Of a stretch of 5,221 nt of DNA, positions 1 through 5,221 are shown in pieces. This DNA is from Comamonas sp. lk (lineage in GTDB: Bacteria > Pseudomonadota > Gammaproteobacteria > Burkholderiales > Burkholderiaceae_C). Location: assembly GCA_945875225.1 (NCBI GenBank), contig CAMCJY010000168.1:1-5221 (forward strand), given 5' to 3'. The notes under the pieces are model-generated. The model was given only the letters and a program-made list of their open reading frames with translations. It was not told the DNA's origin and did not search any database. The first letter of the stretch is position 1. The number at the start of each line of letters is the position of its first letter. The position numbers and the translations under genes were made by a program.

Positions 1-1227
1 GAAACCCTGGACCTGATGCGTACCGTGGGCGTGGACCCGGCGCAGACCTTGCTGCGCCTGCCCCTGGGCCTGCGCTTTGCCGATGGCGACGGCTTGCAGT
101 TACCCGATTGGCCACAACCCTGGAATTTGATGGCCGGACTACTGATGGCGCGCGGGGGGAATATGGGCGACAAAAGGTCTTTGGTACGGGCCTTGCGGCT
201 ATGGCGAAAAAACCAATTCCAGTGCAGCGCCCAAACCAGTGTCGCCGAGCTCTGTCAGGGCATTAACAGCACGGTGGTGGAGGACCTGATTGCCCCCTTG
301 TGCATTTCGGCCCTCAACACACCACCGCAACTGGCCAGCGGACAGGTTTTTTTAACCGTGCTGCACGACAGCCTGTTTGCCAAGCTGCGCAAGAAAAAAA
401 AGGTGGCGCTTACCAGTTTGGAGAGCCCTCCTCTGGTGGAGCCGTCCGACGCCGCCGCGCCAGACCTTACACCGTGGCGCGCTAAGGGGTCGGATTTGCT
501 CCTGCCCACGGTGGACCTGAGCGCTTTGTTTCCCCAGGCGGCGGCAGCTTGGCTTAGCGCCCAGGGTGCCAGCGTCCACTTGGGCCGGCGCGCGGCCTGT
601 CCGCAATGGAGCGGTGGGCAATGGCAAATCGACGGCCAAGCCTTTGACCGCGTGATCTGGGCTACGGCCCCGCAGCACGCGGTGCAGGCCTTTAGCGAAT
701 ACCTGCCGCTGGCACCCAAAAACCTGGGCTTGCACTTGCAGCGCTGGCTGCGCCCAGCCAAAGCCCTGAAATACCAGTCGATTGCCACGGTCTATGCGCA
801 CGCGCCGGGGCTGGTCTTGCCCCGCCCCATGCTGGCGCTGCGCAGCAGCCCGCTGGCACCCGCGCAATTTGCGTTTGACCGGGGCCAACTGGGCGGCCCG
901 GCGGGCCTGCTAGCGCTGGTGGTCAGCGCGCCCCAAGGTGAGTATGAGCAGTTGGAAGCCATGGTGCTGGCCCAGGCGCAGGAACAGCTCGAGGACTGGC
1001 TCGATGGCCAAGCCTTAAGCGCCATCCGCACCGTGGTGGAAAAACAGGCCACCTTTTCCTGCGCGGCCCGCATGGTGCGCCCGCCCCAGCAGGTCGCCCC
1101 CGGGCTCATGGCCTGCGGGGATTACCTGTATAAGCCCTACCCCGCAACCTTGGAAGGCGCAGTACGCAGCGGCATCATGGCGGCCCTGGCCTTGGTCGAG
1201 ACCGAAGGTTTTGTCTGGAAAGACTAG
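1..1227 (+). CDS. hpnE: Hydroxysqualene dehydroxylase HpnE, 5'-truncated by window edge
   Basis: This is the C-terminal 408 residues of a squalene-associated FAD-dependent desaturase-family protein. Family members reduce hydroxysqualene to squalene, the last of three steps (HpnD, HpnC, HpnE) from farnesyl diphosphate, and supply hopanoid synthesis. The frame is open from base 1 (ETLDLMRTVGVDP), and the start and the N-terminal Rossmann GxGxxG segment, perhaps 60 residues, lie outside. Visible family marks, counted from the first codon, are the GVDP region (10-13), APLCISALNTPP (98-109), SDLLLPTVDLSALFP (164-178), FDRGQLGG (292-299) and the C-terminal FAD-site motif GDYLYKPYPATLEGAVRSG (373-391). 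Residues about 128-162 look like an added lysine-rich, then proline/acid-rich linker that I do not remember from other members. hpnC and hpnD would be expected upstream. The gene converges on the HAD gene. The family call is firm; exact activity is by homology. Confidence 0.9.
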   Translation, partial: ETLDLMRTVGVDPAQTLLRLPLGLRFADGDGLQLPDWPQPWNLMAGLLMARGGNMGDKRSLVRALRLWRKNQFQCSAQTSVAELCQGINSTVVEDLIAPLCISALNTPPQLASGQVFLTVLHDSLFAKLRKKKKVALTSLESPPLVEPSDAAAPDLTPWRAKGSDLLLPTVDLSALFPQAAAAWLSAQGASVHLGRRAACPQWSGGQWQIDGQAFDRVIWATAPQHAVQAFSEYLPLAPKNLGLHLQRWLRPAKALKYQSIATVYAHAPGLVLPRPMLALRSSPLAPAQFAFDRGQLGGPAGLLALVVSAPQGEYEQLEAMVLAQAQEQLEDWLDGQALSAIRTVVEKQATFSCAARMVRPPQQVAPGLMACGDYLYKPYPATLEGAVRSGIMAALALVETEGFVWKD

Positions 1228-1251
1228 CGGCCTAGGCGTGCAAACAGGCCG
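1228..1251. terminator. Possible weak hairpin terminator between convergent genes
   Basis: Directly after the hpnE stop codon, CGGCCT (1228-1233) is the reverse complement of AGGCCG (1246-1251), giving a 6-bp GC-rich stem with a 12-base loop. The hairpin lies in the 36-bp gap between two convergent stop codons, where a terminator serving one or both genes is expected. No T-tract follows on the plus strand, and only a short TTT lies within the loop region on the minus strand. It is therefore not a classical intrinsic terminator and may be chance. Confidence 0.3.
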
Positions 1252-1263
1252 GAGGGGGCCGCC

Positions 1264-1959
1264 TCACACCCCCAGCGCATGGCATAAAACATCCAGGCTG
1301 GGCACTGCCAAATGCGGGGTCCGTGCATGCTGCCAGCTTGCGCCCTGGCGGTTGACCCACACACTTTGCATCCCAGCGTCCAGCGCCGCCAGCACATCCA
1401 ACAGTGCGTCGTCGCCCACATGCAGCACTTCCTCGGGCCGGCAACCCAGGGCGCTGGCCGCTGCATCAAAGATCGCCTTGTGCGGCTTGGGCAGGCCCAC
1501 GGTGTGCGCGCCCACACTACCCACAAACAAATGCCCAATACCCACCAAATGGACGTCGGCATTTCCATTGGTCAGCGCCAAAAGCGGAAAACGTCCCGCC
1601 AAGCGGGCCAGTGCCCCGGCGCAATCGGCATACAAATCCACCTGCTGACGCGCGGCGTAAAACACCGCAAACGCCTCTTGCGCCAACGCAGTGGCCTCGC
1701 CGCAGCGCTGCAAAGCCAGTTCAATCATGCCCAAGCGCAGCGCGCTCATATCGTGGGCGCTGGCCGCTTGCGCTTGGATCACCGCGTCGCGCAATTGCGA
1801 GCGCTGCAGCGGCTCGGCCATCAAGGCGGCAGTCAGCGGTGCCTGCGGGCGCAAATAGTCTTGCATCTGGATTTCAGCCCGGGCGATGGTGGGCCAAACC
1901 GGCCACAAAGTGTCGTCTAGGTCCAGGGAGATAGCGCGGATTTTGGAGGCGTCAAGCAT
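1264..1959 (-). CDS. HAD-superfamily (subfamily IA, YigB-like) phosphatase
   Basis: This encodes a 231-residue cytosolic HAD hydrolase, probably a small-molecule phosphatase. All four HAD motifs are present: motif I DLDDT with nucleophile D13 and acid D15, motif II TNGN (130-133), motif III lysine K158 in GLPKP, and motif IV HVGDD (180-184) with a further D188. A helical cap of about 100 residues sits between motifs I and II, as in subfamily IA. The motif I context, TNGNA and the LHVGDD block resemble E. coli YigB, which dephosphorylates FMN and the riboflavin intermediate 5-amino-6-ribitylaminouracil 5'-phosphate. Substrate cannot be read from sequence, so no symbol is given. The start at 1959 (MLDASKIR) is preferred because it leaves motif I about 12 residues in, as usual. 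An in-frame ATG at 1980 adds seven residues but overlaps the hemH start codon. Neither start has a clear Shine-Dalgarno sequence. The gene is divergent from hemH and convergent with hpnE. Confidence 0.88.
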   Translation of the reverse strand: MLDASKIRAISLDLDDTLWPVWPTIARAEIQMQDYLRPQAPLTAALMAEPLQRSQLRDAVIQAQAASAHDMSALRLGMIELALQRCGEATALAQEAFAVFYAARQQVDLYADCAGALARLAGRFPLLALTNGNADVHLVGIGHLFVGSVGAHTVGLPKPHKAIFDAAASALGCRPEEVLHVGDDALLDVLAALDAGMQSVWVNRQGASWQHARTPHLAVPSLDVLCHALGV

Positions 1960-1978
1960 AGGTGGGCGAGAATACTGC
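1943..1978 (+). promoter_or_regulatory. Candidate hemH promoter, possibly leaderless, overlapping a divergent HAD promoter
   Basis: Immediately before the hemH ATG at 1979, GAGAAT (1968-1973) matches 4 of 6 bases of a sigma-70 -10 box. A start site 6-7 bases downstream would fall on or next to the A of the ATG, so the transcript could be leaderless. The best -35 is weak (TTGGAG, 1943-1948, 19-base spacer) and lies inside the 5' end of the opposite HAD gene. On the minus strand the same bases read TATTCT (1974-1969), also 4 of 6, placing a start 2-3 bases before the HAD ATG at 1959. An imperfect SD-like AGGTGG (1960-1965) lies 13 bases from the hemH ATG, which is rather far. This is inference only. 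Confidence 0.35.
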
Positions 1979-3070
1979 ATGCCTTTTCAAAAAGAACCCC
2001 CTTTTTCCCACGGGCAAGCCGCGCACACAGCGGTACTGTATTGCAATTTGGGAACCCCCGACGCACCTACTGCTGCCGCCGTGCGCCGCTATCTAGCCGA
2101 GTTTTTAAGCGACCACCGCGTGGTAGAAATCCCCCGCCTGGTGTGGATGCTGATTTTGCACGGGATTATTTTGCGCTTTCGCCCGGCCAAGTCGGCAGCT
2201 AAATACGCCAGCATCTGGACGCCAGAGGGCTCGCCACTCAAAATCTGGACCGAAAAACAAGCCGCCTTGCTAGAGCAACGCTTACTGGCCCTGGGCTTGC
2301 ACGTGCGCGTGCGCTGGGCCATGCGCTATGGCAGCCAGTCCATCCCTTCGCAGCTCGACGCGCTCAAGGCCGAAGGCGTCACCCGCGTGCTGCTGCTACC
2401 GGCCTACCCCCAGTATTCAGCGACCACCACCGCCAGCCTGTTTGACGCGGTCTATGCATGGGCTGCCGGTACGCGCGCGATTCCCGAGCTGCGCTTTATC
2501 AACCACTACCACGACCATCCCGCCTACATCGCCGCCTTGCAGGCCGGGGTAGAGGCCTATTGGCAAGAGCATGGCCGCCCGGATGTGCTGGTAATGAGTT
2601 TTCATGGCGTGCCCGAACGCACCCTGCATTTGGGCGACCATTACCACTGCGAATGCTTCAAAACTGCGCGCCTGCTGGCCAACGGCCTGGGTCTTCACAA
2701 AGACCAGTACAAAGTAACCTTTCAAAGTCGCTTGGGTCGCGCCAAATGGCTAGAGCCCTATACCGAGCCGACGCTGATCGCCATGGGGCAGTCCGGTGTC
2801 GGGCGGGTCGATGTGATTTGCCCCGGCTTTACCAGCGACTGCCTGGAGACGCTGGAAGAGATCAATATGGAAGCGCGCCACGCCTTTTTAGAAGCGGGGG
2901 GCAAAGCCTTTCACTACATCACTTGCCTGAACGACGGCGCCCCCGGCATAGACGCGCTGGCTGCGGTGGCCCGCCAACACCTTAGCGGTTGGCCGGTAGA
3001 TACGCCGCCGGATGGCCTGGCCCTCGAACAATCGCGCCAGGGGGCATTGGCCCTGGGCGCGCCGCGTTAA
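1979..3070 (+). CDS. hemH: Ferrochelatase (protohaem ferro-lyase)
   Basis: This encodes 363 residues, a normal bacterial ferrochelatase length. The enzyme inserts Fe(II) into protoporphyrin IX, the last step of protohaem synthesis, at the inner face of the cytoplasmic membrane. Family motifs run in order: NLGTPDAPT (23-31), WTPEGSPL (80-87), RYGSQSIPSQLDAL (116-129), LPAYPQYSATTTAS (140-153), SFHGVPERTL (207-216) with catalytic His209, YHCECFKTARLLA (222-234), FQSRLGRAKWLEPYT (248-262) and CPGFTSDCLETLEEI (281-295) with catalytic Glu290. The reading frame extends further upstream (to an ATG at 1886), but that part is antisense to the HAD gene and unlike the family. The ATG at 1979 places the NLGTP motif about 23 residues in, as expected. 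The C-terminal tail after residue 338 is low in conserved sequence. The gene is probably first in a unit with dusC, 15 bp downstream. Confidence 0.97.
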   Translation: MPFQKEPPFSHGQAAHTAVLYCNLGTPDAPTAAAVRRYLAEFLSDHRVVEIPRLVWMLILHGIILRFRPAKSAAKYASIWTPEGSPLKIWTEKQAALLEQRLLALGLHVRVRWAMRYGSQSIPSQLDALKAEGVTRVLLLPAYPQYSATTTASLFDAVYAWAAGTRAIPELRFINHYHDHPAYIAALQAGVEAYWQEHGRPDVLVMSFHGVPERTLHLGDHYHCECFKTARLLANGLGLHKDQYKVTFQSRLGRAKWLEPYTEPTLIAMGQSGVGRVDVICPGFTSDCLETLEEINMEARHAFLEAGGKAFHYITCLNDGAPGIDALAAVARQHLSGWPVDTPPDGLALEQSRQGALALGAPR

Positions 3071-3081
3071 GGGCGCCCGGG
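3052..3081 (+). promoter_or_regulatory. GC hairpin spanning the hemH stop and dusC translation start region
   Basis: CCTGGGCGC (3052-3060), the end of hemH, can pair with GCGCCCGGG (3073-3081) to form a 9-bp stem (eight G-C pairs and one U-G) with a 12-base loop containing the hemH TAA. The 3' arm lies 5-13 bases before the dusC ATG, where a Shine-Dalgarno sequence should be, and no purine-rich SD is seen there. A perfect 12-bp palindrome (GCGCCCGGGCGC, 3073-3084) overlaps the same spot. A ribosome finishing hemH would melt the stem, so translational coupling of dusC to hemH is plausible. The pairing is seen in the sequence; the function is inferred. Confidence 0.4.
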
Positions 3082-3085
3082 CGCG

Positions 3086-4063
3086 ATGGCCATCATCCTG
3101 GCCCCGATGGAGGGCTTGCTCGACTTTGTATTGCGCGATGTACTGACCCGCGTGGGCGGCATAGACCGTTGTGTGTCCGAGTTCATCCGCGTCACCGACA
3201 CCTTGCTACCCGAGCGTGTTTTTATCCGCGTCGTGCCCGAGTTGCTGCACGGCGGGCGCACAGCCGCTGGCGTGCCGGTGCGCCCGCAGTTGCTGGGCTC
3301 GGACCCGGCCTGCCTGGCCGATAACGCGGCACGCGTGGCCGGCATGGGCGCCGACGGCGTGGACCTTAATTTCGGTTGCCCGGCCAAAGTGGTAAACCGG
3401 CACGGCGGCGGTGCCGCGCTTTTGCAAGACCCTGCGCTTTTATTTGCGATCGTCAAAGCCGTCCGTACAGCGGTGCCGGCGCAGCACATGGTGTCGGCCA
3501 AGATGCGTCTGGGCTTTGCTGACGACAGCCGCGCCGAAGAATGCGCGCTAGCTTTGCAGGAGGGTGGCGCCGGTGAAATCGTGGTGCATGCGCGCACCCG
3601 CGCCGACGGCTACCGCCCACCGGCCTATTGGCACCGCATCGCCGACATCCGCGCACGGGTGCGCATACCGCTGATTGCCAATGGCGAAATATGGAACCCC
3701 TCGCATGCACAGCAGTGCCGCCTGGAATCGGGCTGCGATACGCTGATGCTGGGGCGCGGCATAGTGAGCAACCCGGGCCTGGCGCTGGAGATACGCGCTG
3801 CGACAGCGCAGCACGGCCCGCATGCGCCAGGTTTGGACTGGCCGGGGGTGCAAACGCATTTGGGGCATTTCTGGCACTTGGTGCGCTCACGACTGGAGGC
3901 GCGCCAACAAGCCGGAAGGCTGAAGCAGTGGCTCAATTTTTTGCGCCGCCATTACCCCCCGGCGCAGCAGGCCTACGAGCGACTGAAGACCGAAATCGAT
4001 GTGCGGGTATTTGATGCCTGGGTGAACGCGCAGCCCCTGGGCGCAGCACAGGCTTTGCGCTAA
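3086..4063 (+). CDS. dusC: tRNA-dihydrouridine(16) synthase DusC
   Basis: This encodes a 325-residue FMN-dependent, NADPH-using enzyme that reduces uridine to dihydrouridine in tRNA. Homology points to position U16, as in E. coli DusC. The N-terminal TIM barrel starts with the FMN-site LAPMEG (5-10), followed by RPQLLG (66-71), DLNFGCPAKVVNRHGGGAALL (93-113) with catalytic Cys98, SAKMRLG (137-143) with Lys139, VVHARTRADGY (166-176) with His168, IANGEIW (197-203) and MLGRG (221-225). The C-terminal helical tRNA-binding domain contains RLKQWLNFLRRHY (278-290). The early SEFIRV (31-36) and KQWLNFLR features match DusC rather than DusA or DusB. The ATG at 3086 gives the same N-terminal spacing to LAPMEG as E. 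coli DusC, and the next ATG would delete that motif. No Shine-Dalgarno sequence is visible. The gene follows hemH by 15 bp and precedes hslR by 27 bp, so cotranscription is likely. Confidence 0.95.
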   Translation: MAIILAPMEGLLDFVLRDVLTRVGGIDRCVSEFIRVTDTLLPERVFIRVVPELLHGGRTAAGVPVRPQLLGSDPACLADNAARVAGMGADGVDLNFGCPAKVVNRHGGGAALLQDPALLFAIVKAVRTAVPAQHMVSAKMRLGFADDSRAEECALALQEGGAGEIVVHARTRADGYRPPAYWHRIADIRARVRIPLIANGEIWNPSHAQQCRLESGCDTLMLGRGIVSNPGLALEIRAATAQHGPHAPGLDWPGVQTHLGHFWHLVRSRLEARQQAGRLKQWLNFLRRHYPPAQQAYERLKTEIDVRVFDAWVNAQPLGAAQALR

Positions 4064-4077
4064 ACGATAACGATACA

Positions 4078-4083
4078 AAGGGA
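4078..4083 (+). promoter_or_regulatory. Ribosome binding site of hslR
   Basis: AAGGGA lies 7 bases before the ATG at 4091 and fixes that start. It is the clearest Shine-Dalgarno sequence in the window and contrasts with dusC, which has none. A short direct repeat, ACGATA twice (4064-4075), sits between the dusC stop and this site; no function is evident for it. Confidence 0.7.
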
Positions 4084-4090
4084 CTCGTCC

Positions 4091-4495
4091 ATGGACAGTG
4101 TGCGCATCGACAAATGGCTATGGGCAGCGCGCTTTTTCAAAACCCGCTCGCTGGCGACCGACGAGGTCAACAAAGGCCATGTGCAAATCGCCAAGCAAAA
4201 CATCAAACCTTCGCGCGAAGTGCGAGTGGGCGACCTCCTGACAGTGTGGCAGGCGAAAATTCCGCGCACTATCACCGTCAAGGGCCTGAGCGCGGTGCGC
4301 GGCCCGGCGCCGGTCGCGCAGGCCTTGTACGAAGAAAGCGCAGACAGCATCAGCGCGCGCCTGGCTATGCAAGAACACCGGCGTCTGCACCCCGAACCGG
4401 CTGATGCCCTGAGCCATGGTCGCCCGACCAAGCGTGACCGGCGCGACCTGCAAAAAGGCCTGGATGCACGCTGGAGCGCGTCCATCGACGATTAA
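4091..4495 (+). CDS. hslR: Hsp15-type S4-domain RNA-binding protein
   Basis: This encodes a 134-residue basic protein, matching the Hsp15 family length. E. coli Hsp15 (HslR) is heat-induced and binds stalled 50S subunits that carry nascent chain on peptidyl-tRNA, helping to recycle them. The N-terminal S4 fold carries RIDKWLWAARFFKTRSLA (5-22), then GHVQIAKQNIKPSREVRVGD (29-48) and ITVKGLS (61-67). The family's ALYEES block follows at 78-83. The basic tail has RPTKRDRRDLQKG (111-123), as in E. coli Hsp15. The start at 4091 is supported by AAGGGA seven bases upstream. The gene follows dusC by 27 bp and is probably in the hemH-dusC unit, or partly internal to a heat-response region. I see no sigma-32-type promoter before it. 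In related genomes the gene often sits near heat-shock genes, from memory, but here the next gene is ribB. Confidence 0.93.
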   Translation: MDSVRIDKWLWAARFFKTRSLATDEVNKGHVQIAKQNIKPSREVRVGDLLTVWQAKIPRTITVKGLSAVRGPAPVAQALYEESADSISARLAMQEHRRLHPEPADALSHGRPTKRDRRDLQKGLDARWSASIDD

Positions 4496-4592
4496 TTCTT
4501 AAAGGCTACAGCGGCTTGCGGCGATAATCAGCCCTCGCCTCGCAGCGCCTCCATCAAGGCCCGCACACGCTGGACAATCCGAAAGCTATTTG
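4496..4592 (+). promoter_or_regulatory. hslR-ribB gap with candidate ribB promoter and RBS
   Basis: This is the longest non-coding stretch in the window (97 bp). GATAAT (4523-4528) matches 5 of 6 bases of the -10 consensus. A weak TTAAAG (4499-4504) lies 18 bases upstream as a possible -35. This would give a leader of roughly 55-60 bases. GAAAG (4581-4585), 7 bases before the ATG at 4593, is a plausible Shine-Dalgarno sequence. The leader is too short for, and lacks the conserved blocks of, an FMN riboswitch. No T-tract terminator for hslR is visible; the best stem (GGCGA 4520-4524 with TCGCC 4535-4539) overlaps the -10 box and is weak. Confidence 0.45.
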
Positions 4593-5221
4593 ATGACCGC
4601 CTCCCACCTCTCCCCCGTTTCTATTTCACCGGTGCAAGACATTGTGGCCGACATGCGCCTGGGCAAAATCGTCATCCTGATTGATGAAGAAGACCGTGAA
4701 AACGAAGGCGATTTGGTGCTAGCGGCAGACCATGTGAGTGCCGAGGCGATTAATTTCATGGCGCGCTTTGGGCGCGGCCTCATTTGCCTGACCCTGACAC
4801 GCGCCCATTGCGAGCGCCTGCAACTACCGCCCATGGCAGTGCGCAACGGCACCAAACACGCCACTGCCTTTACCGTGTCGATTGAAGCGGCAGAAGGCGT
4901 GAGCACCGGTATATCCGCCGCCGACCGCGCCTGCACCGTGCGCGCTGCGGTGGCCAAAAATGCCATGCCGCAAGACCTGGTGCAGCCAGGCCATATTTTT
5001 CCGCTGCAAGCAGTCGATGGCGGTGTGCTGATGCGCGCCGGCCATACCGAAGCCGGTTGCGATTTGGCCGCCATGGCAGGCTGCACACCGGCATCGGTGA
5101 TTTGCGAAATCATGAAGGACGACGGCACCATGGCGCGCCTGCCGGACTTGCAGTTGTTTGCCGCCGAGCATGGCCTGAAAATCGGCACCATTGCCGACCT
5201 GATCGCCCACCGCAGCCGCGT
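4593..5221 (+). CDS. ribB: 3,4-dihydroxy-2-butanone-4-phosphate synthase (RibB or RibBA), 3'-truncated
   Basis: The frame is open from ATG 4593 to the window end, giving 209 codons plus two bases. The protein converts ribulose 5-phosphate to 3,4-dihydroxy-2-butanone 4-phosphate and formate, supplying the four-carbon unit of riboflavin. Family motifs seen are the Mg-binding IDEEDRENEGD (30-40), FMARFGRGLICLTLT (55-69), TAFTVSIEAAEGVSTGISAADRA (91-113), LQAVDGGVLMRAGHTEAGCDLA (138-159) with His151 of GHTEA, and CEIMKDDGTMARLPDL (171-186). A complete synthase domain is thus visible. The following LKIGTIADLIAHRSR matches the linker that leads into the GTP cyclohydrolase II-like domain of RibBA fusions common in betaproteobacteria, but the second domain lies outside, so ribBA is likely rather than shown. 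The start is supported by GAAAG at a 7-base spacing and by about 16 residues before the conserved domain. Confidence 0.94.
   Translation, partial: MTASHLSPVSISPVQDIVADMRLGKIVILIDEEDRENEGDLVLAADHVSAEAINFMARFGRGLICLTLTRAHCERLQLPPMAVRNGTKHATAFTVSIEAAEGVSTGISAADRACTVRAAVAKNAMPQDLVQPGHIFPLQAVDGGVLMRAGHTEAGCDLAAMAGCTPASVICEIMKDDGTMARLPDLQLFAAEHGLKIGTIADLIAHRSR

Noticed and set aside
255..888. Long minus-strand open frames opposite hpnE (255-788 and 352-888)
   Set aside because: They are antisense to a well-conserved protein in GC-rich DNA, where such open frames are expected. Their translations show no recognisable domain.
915..922. GCTGGTGG, identical to the E. coli Chi site
   Set aside because: A single 8-base match inside a GC-rich coding region is expected by chance, and Chi sequences differ between bacterial groups.
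1312..1934. Plus-strand open frames of 176-202 codons opposite the HAD gene
   Set aside because: The minus-strand frame carries all four HAD motifs. The plus frames have low-complexity, arginine- and histidine-rich translations with no family resemblance.
1886..1978. Longer hemH start at 1886
   Set aside because: The extra 31 residues are antisense to the HAD N-terminus, do not resemble ferrochelatase, and put the NLGTP motif too far from the start.
4064..4075. ACGATA direct repeat between dusC and hslR
   Set aside because: Two copies of a six-base unit are too little to support an operator or repeat call.
4496..4592. Minus-strand reading in the hslR-ribB gap that ends ...RVRALMEALRGEG and stop
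   Set aside because: It looks protein-like for about 20 codons, but it has no supported start and would have to run on into ribB antisense. It is too short to call a pseudogene remnant.
4586..5191. 201-codon minus-strand frame opposite ribB
   Set aside because: It mirrors the highly conserved RibB domain, and its translation has no recognisable motif. The plus strand is clearly the coding strand.
1..5221. CRISPR arrays, tRNA/rRNA genes, insertion sequences, attachment sites, replication origin
   Set aside because: I read for repeated spacers, tRNA-like stems, transposase motifs, terminal inverted repeats and DnaA-box clusters, and found none.

Overview
The window is GC-rich and densely coded. 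Its protein motifs, codon use and gene set (squalene/hopanoid HpnE, ferrochelatase, DusC, Hsp15-type S4 protein, RibB or RibBA) suggest a betaproteobacterium of the order Burkholderiales, most likely family Comamonadaceae (Rhodoferax/Polaromonas-like). This placement is from remembered family features, not from a search. The window is ordinary chromosomal housekeeping DNA. I see no mobile element, CRISPR array, tRNA, rRNA or phage gene, and no undescribed multi-gene system.

Layout from left to right: (1) 1-1227, plus strand: the 3' part of hpnE, a FAD-dependent hydroxysqualene dehydroxylase, missing its N-terminal nucleotide-binding segment. (2) 1264-1959, minus strand: a HAD-superfamily phosphatase resembling YigB, convergent with hpnE across 36 bp that holds a small hairpin. 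(3) 1979-3070, plus strand: hemH, ferrochelatase, divergent from the HAD gene with only 19 bp between the two start codons. (4) 3086-4063, plus strand: dusC, tRNA-dihydrouridine(16) synthase, 15 bp after hemH. (5) 4091-4495, plus strand: hslR, an S4-domain Hsp15 homologue, 27 bp after dusC. (6) 4593 to the window end, plus strand: the 5' part of ribB, probably the first domain of a RibBA fusion, behind a 97-bp gap with a promoter-like sequence.

hemH-dusC-hslR is probably one transcription unit (haem insertion, tRNA modification, ribosome rescue). ribB may be read from its own promoter, although no clear terminator separates it from hslR. A loose flavin theme runs through the window: HpnE uses FAD, DusC uses FMN, RibB makes a riboflavin precursor, and the HAD protein looks like a family that includes the riboflavin-pathway phosphatase. 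Whether this is more than chance is untested.

The points most worth a second look are the very tight hemH/HAD divergent start region (possible leaderless transcripts), a GC hairpin covering the dusC start with no Shine-Dalgarno sequence, and an apparent lysine-rich insertion in HpnE encoded next to A8 and T7 runs.
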